From Clostridiales bacterium (GTDB lineage: Bacteria > Bacillota > Clostridia > Oscillospirales > Acutalibacteraceae): a stretch of DNA of 64,000 bases. Positions 8,374-15,910 of the stretch are shown piece by piece. The number at the start of each line of letters is the position of its first letter. The stretch's first letter is position 1. The translations under genes and the position numbers were made by a program. The stretch is taken from positions 1 through 64,000 of the forward strand of contig DUNU01000014.1 in the NCBI GenBank assembly GCA_012839185.1. The letters are read 5' to 3'. A model generated the notes under the pieces. That model made no database searches. It was not told where the DNA came from and saw only the letters and a list, made by a program, of their open reading frames with translations.

Positions 8374-8547
8374 TATGGTTAACGACAATAAATGCAAAAT
8401 TTATAATGCTATTATTTTTGTTGGATGATTTATACAAATTCCCACAGATCCGATGTGCGTATTATGAACATAAAATAGCATAAACAGTCCCATATTGTAT
8501 TTTATTTTGGTGTTTTTAGTATAAATAACTCAATAAACTAAATACAC
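8374..8547. other. AT-rich intergenic stretch
   Basis: No coding sequence or strong terminator is visible. A distant pair, ATGCTATT near 8410 and AATAGCAT near 8475, could form a weak stem. Transcription of the next gene starts from the repeated promoter that follows. Confidence 0.4.
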
Positions 8548-8605
8548 TTGACAAACAAAAATAAAGTTGCTATAATAGAAAATAGCAACTTTTATAATAT
8601 GGAGG
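8548..8605 (+). promoter_or_regulatory. Repeated promoter with overlapping palindrome, copy 2
   Basis: The -35 TTGACA (8548-8553) and -10 TATAAT (8571-8576) have a 17-base spacer, a full consensus promoter. A perfect 11-base inverted repeat, AAAGTTGCTAT (8563-8573) and ATAGCAACTTT (8582-8592), with an 8-base centre, covers the -10 and the likely start of transcription. The leader TTTATAATATGGAGG is identical to copy 1. Confidence 0.87.
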
Positions 8606-8611
8606 AGTATG

Positions 8612-10414
8612 ATGAAAAGAATTATTGCCATCGTTTTGTCAATTTCTATGCTTTTTGGTGTTTTTTCTCTGACGATAAGTGCCGAAGGAATCGACGCCGA
8701 AGTGGAATATCCCATATGCGACGGAAATTGCGGCAAAAGTCCGACAATTATCATTCACGGTATAATGCAGTCAACTGTTGCATACCTTGATGAAAACGGT
8801 AATTATATCAAGGAAAACGGCGAATACAAAAAAGTATGGCCGCCGGAAGTTGATGTAAAGAGCTTAGTTAAAAAACTAATTTTCCCTCTTTTCCAAACCC
8901 TGCTTTTGCAGAAAGATTATATTAGTGAGCCGCTTGCCAAAGCCGCAAGGGAGATAATGGCAGACAATACCTGCGACGAAAACGGCAAACCGGTTGAAAA
9001 CATTGACGTTGTCCGCACCAATAAGAGTTTAGCTGCTTGTAACGTAGAAGAAAGACGTGCTCTTATAAATATGATTCCTTTGGGTGATTTTACCGCAAGA
9101 ACGGGAATTAGTGAAGATCATCTCTATTATTTCTGCTACAATTCATTCGGCAATGCTCTTGATATTGCTTCCGAGTTTGTGGATTTTATCGACATGGTCA
9201 AGGAGCAGACGGGGCATGATAAAGTGAACGTCGTCCCGATTTCGATGGGCGGAACGATATTCAATACCGCAATGGGCAAGTATATGGACAGAATAGGTAA
9301 TTCCATTGATAAAGTCATATACATTGTTCCCGCCGCAAACGGTTCAAAATTGGTTGCGGATTTGTATGAAAAAGATTTTTCAACCGATGATGAATCCCTC
9401 TATTCGACAATGTTCCCGACCTTGATGAAAGGCGAATGGACGGCTTATCTTATCAATATCGCTTTGCGTCTTCTCAAAAATGAATTGGTTTTGAGCCTTG
9501 TTGACTCAATACTTGACGTTGTTATTGACGATATATTCATAAAATGCACAAATCTCTGGACTTTAGTCCCTTACGAAGATTTTGACAGTGTTTTGGAAGT
9601 TCATCCCGATTTTGCGGAAAAATATCCGAATATCTACAACGAGGTGCTGGAATATCACAATTATCAGGGTGCAAGATTTGAAAACTTGAAGACATTGGAA
9701 GAAAACGGCACGAAGATTTATGATATTTTTGAAAGTGATTATCCGCTTTATTGCATTGTCCCCAACTGTAAGATTTATAATGCTGACAGTTTAATTCAGG
9801 TTGAATCCGCATCTTTGGGTGCAACATCCTGCATAATGGGTGATACTCTCCAACCGAGTGATTATGTAAACGAAAAAGTTTGTACAAATCCCGAACACAA
9901 TCACATAAATCACGTAAAGACCGTTGACCTTTCGACAGCTCTTTATCCCGAAACGACGTGGTGTTTCTATGCTCAGGATCACGAAAAGACGGCAAGAAAT
10001 CATGTTATGATAAATCTTGCCCTTGACATTATGGGCGATAAAGTAGTCGATGTCCATTCAAATCCCGAATATCCGCAATTTTTATTTGCTCGTGATTCGA
10101 GAGGTTTGTTGGGTCTTACTGCCCAGATTCGCAACAAAGTCAACAACAACGAATTGACCGAGGCTCAAAAAGAAATTGTTGTACCCGCTCTTCAGAAAAT
10201 GCAGGATGCTCTTAACAACAACCTGCTTACTGTCGAGGAGTTTGAGGCGATTGAAGATGAATTTTTGACCGCACTGGTGAATGCCGGTCTTCGCGAACCC
10301 GATGAGCAGCCTTCATTTATGGAAGTTGCAGCAGGCAAATTTCTCAAAAGATGGTCTGACCGACTTTATGAAAAGTACGGCAACCGCGGATTTTTCGAAC
10401 TCGGTCGCAAATAA
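8612..10414 (+). CDS. Secreted lipase-like alpha/beta hydrolase, paralog A
   Basis: The 600-residue protein has a signal peptide at residues 1-24 ending TISAE. The mature part begins with a Cys-containing turn (CDGNCGKSP) and the strand IIIHGIMQS, whose HG fits an oxyanion-hole loop. A nucleophile-elbow-like VVPISMGG follows with Ser near 211; the usual first Gly is replaced by Pro. A His-rich segment near 430 (NPEHNHINH) and TALYPETTWCFYAQDH near 450 are candidates for the remaining active-site residues. This suggests a lipase or esterase, though the family is not certain. It is about two thirds identical by eye to the next gene but has an extra segment of about 60 residues at 496-560. The second ATG was chosen by ribosome-site spacing. 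Confidence 0.75.
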   Translation: MKRIIAIVLSISMLFGVFSLTISAEGIDAEVEYPICDGNCGKSPTIIIHGIMQSTVAYLDENGNYIKENGEYKKVWPPEVDVKSLVKKLIFPLFQTLLLQKDYISEPLAKAAREIMADNTCDENGKPVENIDVVRTNKSLAACNVEERRALINMIPLGDFTARTGISEDHLYYFCYNSFGNALDIASEFVDFIDMVKEQTGHDKVNVVPISMGGTIFNTAMGKYMDRIGNSIDKVIYIVPAANGSKLVADLYEKDFSTDDESLYSTMFPTLMKGEWTAYLINIALRLLKNELVLSLVDSILDVVIDDIFIKCTNLWTLVPYEDFDSVLEVHPDFAEKYPNIYNEVLEYHNYQGARFENLKTLEENGTKIYDIFESDYPLYCIVPNCKIYNADSLIQVESASLGATSCIMGDTLQPSDYVNEKVCTNPEHNHINHVKTVDLSTALYPETTWCFYAQDHEKTARNHVMINLALDIMGDKVVDVHSNPEYPQFLFARDSRGLLGLTAQIRNKVNNNELTEAQKEIVVPALQKMQDALNNNLLTVEEFEAIEDEFLTALVNAGLREPDEQPSFMEVAAGKFLKRWSDRLYEKYGNRGFFELGRK

Positions 10415-10574
10415 ACAGTCAGGTAAACGAAATAAAACGAGATAGATTTATTTTTCCTGCCCTGCGGAATAAAACACAGTGATTTGTTTCTATTTTATAG
10501 CGGATATAGTTATAATTTATTTTGGAATAACTACTATTTCCGTTTATTTTAGCTATTTTTTGCAGTAAATACGC
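10415..10574. other. Intergenic gap between the two lipase-like genes
   Basis: No gene, tRNA or convincing terminator hairpin is seen. The sequence is AT-rich and ends in the third repeated promoter. Confidence 0.4.
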
Positions 10575-10631
10575 TTGACAAATGAAATTAAAGTTGCTAT
10601 AATTGGAAATAGCAACTTTATTCAATGGAGG
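10575..10631 (+). promoter_or_regulatory. Repeated promoter with overlapping palindrome, copy 3
   Basis: The -35 TTGACA (10575-10580) and -10 TATAAT (10598-10603) are 17 bases apart. The inverted repeat AAAGTTGCTAT (10590-10600) and ATAGCAACTTT (10609-10619) is perfect with an 8-base centre, as in copy 2. The leader then diverges before a GGAGG site. Similarity among the three copies starts about ten bases before the -35 box (AAATACGCTTGACAAA). Confidence 0.87.
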
Positions 10632-10637
10632 AGTGTA

Positions 10638-12239
10638 ATGAAAAGAATTATTGCAATTATTTTGTCAATTTCCATGCTTTTCGGTGCCTTTTCTCTGACG
10701 ATAAGTGCCGAAGAAACCGGAACTGAAAATCAGTACCCCATATGCAACGGAGATTGCGGCAAAAGTCCGGTAATTATTCTTCACGGTATATCACAGTCAA
10801 CTCTTGCTTATCTGGATGAAAACGGTGATTATGTCATAGATGAATATGGCGGATACAAAACAGCACAGCCGTTTGAACTTGATGCAAGAAGTTTAATCAG
10901 ACCACTGATATTACCTATTTTCAAAACCATGTTTTTACAGAAAGACTATGTCAGCGAACCGCTTACCGAAGCCGTAAGAGATATACTTAAAAATATTACC
11001 AGCGATGAAAAAGGCATGCCGCCCCAAAATATCGCTGCCGTCAGCGTTAACAAAAGTTATGCCGAATGTAACGCATTGGAAAGAAGTGCCATTGCAAGCA
11101 GTATTTCCGCGGACTATTTTTCAGCACGTGCAGAAGTAAAAGAAGACCATGCTTATTTTTTCTGCTATAACTCTTTCGGTAATGCACTTGATATTGCTTC
11201 CGACTTTGTTGATTTTATCGATATGGTCAAGGCACAGACCGGTCATGATAAAGTAAGCATCGTGCCGATTTCGATGGGTGCAACGATTATCAACACCGCA
11301 ATGGGCAAGTATATGGACAGAATCGGTAATTCCATCGATAAACTCGTATATGTTATTCCGGCTGCGAACGGTTCAAAATTGGTTACCAATTTGTTTGAAA
11401 AAGAACTTGCGACCGATGATGAATCTCTCTATTCGACAATGTTCCCGACCTTGATGAAAGGTAAGTGGACGGCTTATCTTATCAATATCGCTCTTCATCT
11501 TTTCAATAATGAAGTGTTGTTAGGCATAATTGACAATCTTCTTGATGTGCTTGTTGACGAAATAGTTATCAAAAACACAAATCTCTGGGCTTTGATTCCT
11601 TATGAAGATTTTGATAGGATCTTGGAAATTCATCCCGATTTTGCAGAAAAATATCCGAATATTTACAGTCAGGTGCTGGAATATCACAATTATCAAGGCG
11701 ACAGATATGCGAACCTGAAGACATTAGAAGCAAACGGCACAAAGATTTATGACATTTGCGAAAGTGATTATCCGCTTTATTGTATTGTTCCGAACAGCCA
11801 GTTTTATAATGCGGACGGCTTGATTCATTTTGAATCTTCATCTTTGGGAGGGACATCATGCGTGATAGGCAGTACTCTCCAGCCGAGTGATTACGTAAAT
11901 GAAAGGGTTTGCACAAATCCCGAACATAATCATATAAATCACGTCAGAACCGTCGACCTTTCGACTGCTCTTTTCCCCGAAACAACATGGTGTTTCTATG
12001 GTCAGAGCCATAAAGATACAGCCAGCAATTCAGCTGTTATCTGCCTTGCTCTTGATATTGTGGGAGATAAAGTCACAGATATCTATTCAAATCCCGAATA
12101 TCCGCAGTTCATTATGGCATATGATTGGCAATATTTAGATTATGATCTTACATCAAGGGCACAGTTTTTCAAAAAATGGTCTGACAGACTTTTCGGAATG
12201 TACGGCAATCGAGGAATTTTCGAGTTGGCACGTAGATAA
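10638..12239 (+). CDS. Secreted lipase-like alpha/beta hydrolase, paralog B
   Basis: A 533-residue paralog of the preceding protein. It shares the signal peptide (MKRIIAIILSISMLFG), CNGDCGKSP, ILHGISQS, the candidate nucleophile region VPISMGAT and the His-rich NPEHNHINH segment. The second small residue after the Ser is Ala here instead of Gly. Near the C-terminus about 60 residues present in paralog A are missing, and both end in a WSDRL...YGNRG segment. The start at 10638 lies six bases after GGAGG; a longer reading frame from 10575 would cross the promoter and is rejected. A secreted metallophosphoesterase follows after 29 bases, probably on the same mRNA. Substrate unknown. Confidence 0.75.
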   Translation: MKRIIAIILSISMLFGAFSLTISAEETGTENQYPICNGDCGKSPVIILHGISQSTLAYLDENGDYVIDEYGGYKTAQPFELDARSLIRPLILPIFKTMFLQKDYVSEPLTEAVRDILKNITSDEKGMPPQNIAAVSVNKSYAECNALERSAIASSISADYFSARAEVKEDHAYFFCYNSFGNALDIASDFVDFIDMVKAQTGHDKVSIVPISMGATIINTAMGKYMDRIGNSIDKLVYVIPAANGSKLVTNLFEKELATDDESLYSTMFPTLMKGKWTAYLINIALHLFNNEVLLGIIDNLLDVLVDEIVIKNTNLWALIPYEDFDRILEIHPDFAEKYPNIYSQVLEYHNYQGDRYANLKTLEANGTKIYDICESDYPLYCIVPNSQFYNADGLIHFESSSLGGTSCVIGSTLQPSDYVNERVCTNPEHNHINHVRTVDLSTALFPETTWCFYGQSHKDTASNSAVICLALDIVGDKVTDIYSNPEYPQFIMAYDWQYLDYDLTSRAQFFKKWSDRLFGMYGNRGIFELARR

Positions 12240-12268
12240 ATAGATTTAAAATTAAAAGGAGAACACAG

Positions 12269-13420
12269 ATGAAAAAAGCTTTAAGCTTTGTACTCGCTCT
12301 TGTAATGCTTATGAGTGTATTATCATTAACCGCATTCGCTGAAGAGGGTGAAATCAAATTGCAGTTCAACAATGAAGGAAAATTCAAAATCCTTATGGTA
12401 AACGACACTCAGGATGTCGGCAGGAGAGTCAATCCCAGAATGCTTAACTTCTTAAAACAGGCGATTGAACAGCAAAATCCCGACCTTGTTGTTTTTGTCG
12501 GCGACCAGCTTTCCGATATGTTTATCGGTGTAAATGCAAAAGAGATTGAAATTGCACTAGGGAATATCGCTCAGATTTGCGAAGATGCAAAGGTTCCGTT
12601 TGCTATGACTATGGGCAATCACGACCATGATCACACGAACATTGTTTCTGAAGAAGGAATGTATGAAATCCTTTCCAAATATTCATACAATATGAATGAA
12701 ATGGGCTATGACTATTTTACTTTCAATATGCCCGTTTATGATTCTTTGACAGGTCTTGTTCCCGTTCTTAATGTCTTTATGATTGATACTAACGGCAACA
12801 AAGGTCTTAACGGCAACAAATCCGGTTATGACGGTGTTACAAAAGAGGCGATTGAATGGTACGAAAACAAGAGCGATGAGCTTTTGGGTGTTCCGTCAAT
12901 TTTGTTCCAGCACATTCCCGTTAAGGAAATCTACAACCTTTTTGAAGAATGTGATTATAAAGATGAAAATGCCGTCTATTCACAGCGTGATAAGAAATGG
13001 TATAAACTTGACGCAAACAAGACCGTTGAAGGCAGTGTGTTGGGTGAAGCTCCCTGCTCCGAAAACTTTGATAATATCACCGGTCAATATCAATCTTGGC
13101 TTGAAAAGGACAATATCATCGGAGCCTGGTTCGGGCACGACCACGTGAACACTTTTGAGGGCGTTACCGATGACGGTATCCGCATGGGCTATAACGGCGG
13201 TACGGGTTTTCGTTCATACGGCAACGGCGATCAGAGATCTGTGCGTGTGTTTGAATTTGATGAGCTTGATGTTAAAAACTATACCACCGAGATTGTTACC
13301 TATAAGCAGGTAACAGGTGAATCCATCAATTTCGTATTTGCCGATATTCTTACACCTGCTTGGCTTACAAGACTTATGAAAGTTATCTATACCTTGTTTG
13401 GTTGGGCAATAAGCAAATAA
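12269..13420 (+). CDS. Secreted calcineurin-like metallophosphoesterase
   Basis: The 383-residue protein has a signal peptide (residues 1-24, ending AFAEE) and a metallophosphoesterase fold with motifs in order: NDTQD near 45-49 (Gln replaces the His of the usual D-x-H), VGDQ near 78-81, MGNHDHDH near 115-122, QHIPV near 215, and GHDHVNTFEG near 290. These bind two metal ions that cleave phosphate esters. The protein is close in style to purple-acid-phosphatase-like and icc-like secreted enzymes of Clostridia. It follows paralog B at 29 bases with an AAGGAG ribosome site, so a lipase plus phosphatase secreted pair acting on phospholipids or teichoic acids is plausible (inference). A strong hairpin terminator follows the stop. 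Confidence 0.88.
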   Translation: MKKALSFVLALVMLMSVLSLTAFAEEGEIKLQFNNEGKFKILMVNDTQDVGRRVNPRMLNFLKQAIEQQNPDLVVFVGDQLSDMFIGVNAKEIEIALGNIAQICEDAKVPFAMTMGNHDHDHTNIVSEEGMYEILSKYSYNMNEMGYDYFTFNMPVYDSLTGLVPVLNVFMIDTNGNKGLNGNKSGYDGVTKEAIEWYENKSDELLGVPSILFQHIPVKEIYNLFEECDYKDENAVYSQRDKKWYKLDANKTVEGSVLGEAPCSENFDNITGQYQSWLEKDNIIGAWFGHDHVNTFEGVTDDGIRMGYNGGTGFRSYGNGDQRSVRVFEFDELDVKNYTTEIVTYKQVTGESINFVFADILTPAWLTRLMKVIYTLFGWAISK

Positions 13421-13427
13421 AATTAAA

Positions 13428-13459
13428 TCCGAGAGCCTTAAAACTCTCGGATATTTTTG
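13428..13459. terminator. Bidirectional terminator between convergent operons
   Basis: TCCGAGAG (13428-13435) pairs perfectly with CTCTCGGA (13444-13451). TATTTTTG follows on the plus strand and TTTAATTTT on the minus strand, so it can end both the lipase/phosphoesterase mRNA and the long leftward operon. Confidence 0.85.
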
Positions 13460-13476
13460 TAATAGCAGACTTTTGA

Positions 13477-13872
13477 TTATTCTCTGTCGCCCAAGTCCAT
13501 ATGATAAAGCGGTTGATCGGAAATGTCGATATAGGGAATTGTCATCGGAGGCATACCGCCTGCCGCGGTGATGGTTGCAACATAGGCACGGACATAGGGG
13601 AAAAGCATGTCGTAAGCTGTCATATGTATATCCTTTTTCTGCATTTCGGGCGGATAGGTAAATTGACCGTTATACTTAATCTCGAGATTTAACATGTCGG
13701 GATTATTTTTATCACTGATTGTTGCAGAAAACTCTCCGACACAAATTCCGTTCGGAGCGTATTTCATCCCGAAACTGTACTTGTGTTCGAGTTTAATCTG
13801 AGTATTTGAGGTTATATTATTGTGGAATTCAATACTTTTTACTTGTGTAACTTTCAAATCTAATTTTTGCAT
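13477..13872 (-). CDS. SecB-like chaperone
   Basis: The 131-residue protein shows the C-terminal signature of SecB: LFPYVRAYVATI then GGMPPMTIPYIDI at about residues 88-118. This matches the LFPYAR...FP-L-L-P-(V/I)-(N/D)-F region of Proteobacterial SecB in order and spacing. The N-terminal half is a run of beta-strand-like segments, as in the SecB fold. SecB holds preproteins unfolded for SecA. Gram-positives usually lack classical SecB but some carry SecB-like proteins, and mycobacterial ones can pair with toxin-antitoxin systems. No toxin gene is nearby; this is the last gene of the long leftward operon, nine bases after the glycerol-1-phosphate dehydrogenase. Family assignment is fairly firm; the client is unknown. 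Confidence 0.75.
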   Translation of the reverse strand: MQKLDLKVTQVKSIEFHNNITSNTQIKLEHKYSFGMKYAPNGICVGEFSATISDKNNPDMLNLEIKYNGQFTYPPEMQKKDIHMTAYDMLFPYVRAYVATITAAGGMPPMTIPYIDISDQPLYHMDLGDRE

Positions 13873-13881
13873 ATTGTCCTC

Positions 13882-15192
13882 CTAAAAGTCGGATAAACCG
13901 AGTTCTTTATAAAGAGTTGAGAGAATATATTTGTCGCGGATGTATTTTGTTATTAAGAATGTTTGATGATTTTCGCTGTCGGGGATACCGAAATAACTTG
14001 ATTTTGTCGGAGCCTTGAGTTTATTCATAAGTAAAATAAGTTCATTTCGGCAGGGAAGTTCCTCGTTAATAATTTCCAGAATTTTATCCCAATGTGTAGG
14101 TATGTTTTTAAGAAGTTCTTTATGTTTTTCTCGGTTGAATAAATCGGAAGTTTCAAGTTTTTCAATAATTTCATTTCCCGATTTTCCGAGATGTTCCGAA
14201 ATTATTTTTTTCGTCTTTGCAATGTCATATTTTTCAAAAGAAGCAAGTGCGAGGTTTTTATTGGGTGTAATATCTTTTATTTTTTCATATTCTTTAAGGG
14301 CAAGACAGGTGCCGACACCGCATTGAATACCGTGGAGCGACCAAGGGGTATTAAATTCGAGATGTCGCATATCCCAGATATGAGAATAATAATGTTCAAC
14401 TCCCGAGGCAGGACGACTTACTCCCGCATAATCGGCGGCAATTCCCGCAAGAATAAGTCCGTTCATAAGCGAAATTATCGCCTTATCATCCCGATTTTTA
14501 AGCCCGTCGGCATTTTCAATAATTGCTTTAAGTGCCGTTCTCATCATATTCGCGACATATTCGCAGTAATATTCACCAGTTACGATATTGCCTATCCGCC
14601 ATTCACAAATTGAGATATATTTTGCAAGCATATCACCGAAGCCGGCAATTATCATATCATAAGGTGCGTTTTTGAGAATATCAACATCTGCGAAAAGGCA
14701 GTCGGCACAACGGGAATTTATCGAGACTTTCAGCCCGTTTTTAATAATTGATGAGGTGGAAGAGGCAAAACCGTCCATTGAGGGTGCAGTCGCAACTAAA
14801 ATGAAAGTTCTGTCTGTAATATTCGCAAGAATTTTGCAAAGGTCGTTTATTACACCCGTACCGATACCGAGAATAATATCACAATCGGGACTAAAATCAA
14901 AGGCAAGCTTGCCGATTAAATGCTCATCCGGCTCTGCACGCTCGGCATCTAAGATTGAGGTTTTGTAGGGAATATTATTTTGGTTTAATATTTCAATGCA
15001 GGAATTTCCGGCAGCCTTCATTGTATTTTCATCGGCAACGAGAAATACTTTTGTGCCCTTATATTTTTTGATTATTTCGGGGAGTTTTTGAATTGCTCCG
15101 TTTTCAATAATTGCTTCTTTAAGCTGTGCCTTATGAATTTTCCCGCATTCACAACTAAATGCGGGAGAACTTAAAATCTTTTGTATATCCAT
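13882..15192 (-). CDS. sn-Glycerol-1-phosphate dehydrogenase (AraM/EgsA-like)
   Basis: This enzyme class reduces dihydroxyacetone phosphate to sn-glycerol-1-phosphate, the mirror image of the usual bacterial glycerol phosphate. The 436-residue protein shows the NAD(P)-binding IILGIGTGVINDLCK near residue 105 and the ATAPSMDGFASS segment near 135. It also has the metal-site histidines expected of the iron-alcohol-dehydrogenase-like fold (EHYYSHIWD and SLHGIQCG). The ATG at 15192 follows the upstream stop as TAATATG, suggesting translational coupling; a GTG at 15222 with AGAGG upstream is a possible alternative. In B. subtilis AraM feeds PcrB to make heptaprenylglycerol phosphate; no pcrB is in this window. 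Confidence 0.87.
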   Translation of the reverse strand: MDIQKILSSPAFSCECGKIHKAQLKEAIIENGAIQKLPEIIKKYKGTKVFLVADENTMKAAGNSCIEILNQNNIPYKTSILDAERAEPDEHLIGKLAFDFSPDCDIILGIGTGVINDLCKILANITDRTFILVATAPSMDGFASSTSSIIKNGLKVSINSRCADCLFADVDILKNAPYDMIIAGFGDMLAKYISICEWRIGNIVTGEYYCEYVANMMRTALKAIIENADGLKNRDDKAIISLMNGLILAGIAADYAGVSRPASGVEHYYSHIWDMRHLEFNTPWSLHGIQCGVGTCLALKEYEKIKDITPNKNLALASFEKYDIAKTKKIISEHLGKSGNEIIEKLETSDLFNREKHKELLKNIPTHWDKILEIINEELPCRNELILLMNKLKAPTKSSYFGIPDSENHQTFLITKYIRDKYILSTLYKELGLSDF

Positions 15193-15193
15193 A

Positions 15194-15901
15194 TTATCCG
15201 AATAAATAGTTGAGAATATCACGAATTATGCCTCTGTTTTCGACACTGTTGTTGATATTCGGTGCTGTGGTTGAAGGCGGAGCTGCGGAGTAAATGTAAA
15301 AGACAACCTCATCACCTTCAAAAAGCGTACTGCCTCCCGCAGGAGTCATATTTCTTATATGGTTTTCAATACCCGAGCCGTCATTGAGTACGGTTTCGGT
15401 CTTGACAACAAGTCCCTCATCTTCAAGAATTTTCTTTGCATCTTCAACCGGATATCCGGTAAAATCTATTATCGGAATCGGTTTCGGACCGGCACTTACA
15501 TATACCATCAGATCCGTTGATTTAAGAACAGTCTCACCCGAATTAAGCGATTGACGGATAACAATTCCCGGCTCAACATCATTTGAATATTCCTCAGTGT
15601 ATGAAATTGTCAACGATCTTCTTGCCTCGGCATCAGCCATAACGGCGGTTTTCTTAAAGCCTACAAAATTCGGTACCTGGACATATTCAGGCTCGGTCGG
15701 CGTGGGAGTTGCAGTGGAAAAATAAGACGAATTTGTGGGTGCTTCTACCGGTGCGGCAGTTTCTGCAATCGGTATCGTGGTTTGAGAAGGTAGTTGCGGG
15801 GCTGACGGTGAAGAGAAAAACCAAATAATTACCGTTCCGACACCCAAAACAGCCACCAGTATTCCAAAAATTAAAGCGATATGCTTTTCACTTCCGGTCA
15901 T
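15194..15901 (-). CDS. Membrane-anchored PASTA-domain protein without a kinase
   Basis: The 235-residue protein has a short cytoplasmic start, one membrane helix at about 8-30 and a Pro/Thr/Ala-rich stalk to about 70. Two PASTA-type repeats follow at about 73-140 (VPNFVGFKK...VYVSAG) and 143-212 (IIDFTGYPVEDAKKILEDEG...). PASTA domains usually sit outside the membrane on PrkC/Stk1 kinases or on PBP2x and bind peptidoglycan fragments. Here no kinase or transpeptidase domain is attached, so it may be a muropeptide-binding accessory protein (inference). It ends in an amphipathic IIRDILNYLFG. Nine bases separate it from the LRR-dockerin gene upstream. Confidence 0.85.
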   Translation of the reverse strand: MTGSEKHIALIFGILVAVLGVGTVIIWFFSSPSAPQLPSQTTIPIAETAAPVEAPTNSSYFSTATPTPTEPEYVQVPNFVGFKKTAVMADAEARRSLTISYTEEYSNDVEPGIVIRQSLNSGETVLKSTDLMVYVSAGPKPIPIIDFTGYPVEDAKKILEDEGLVVKTETVLNDGSGIENHIRNMTPAGGSTLFEGDEVVFYIYSAAPPSTTAPNINNSVENRGIIRDILNYLFG

Positions 15902-15910
15902 AATAAGTCC

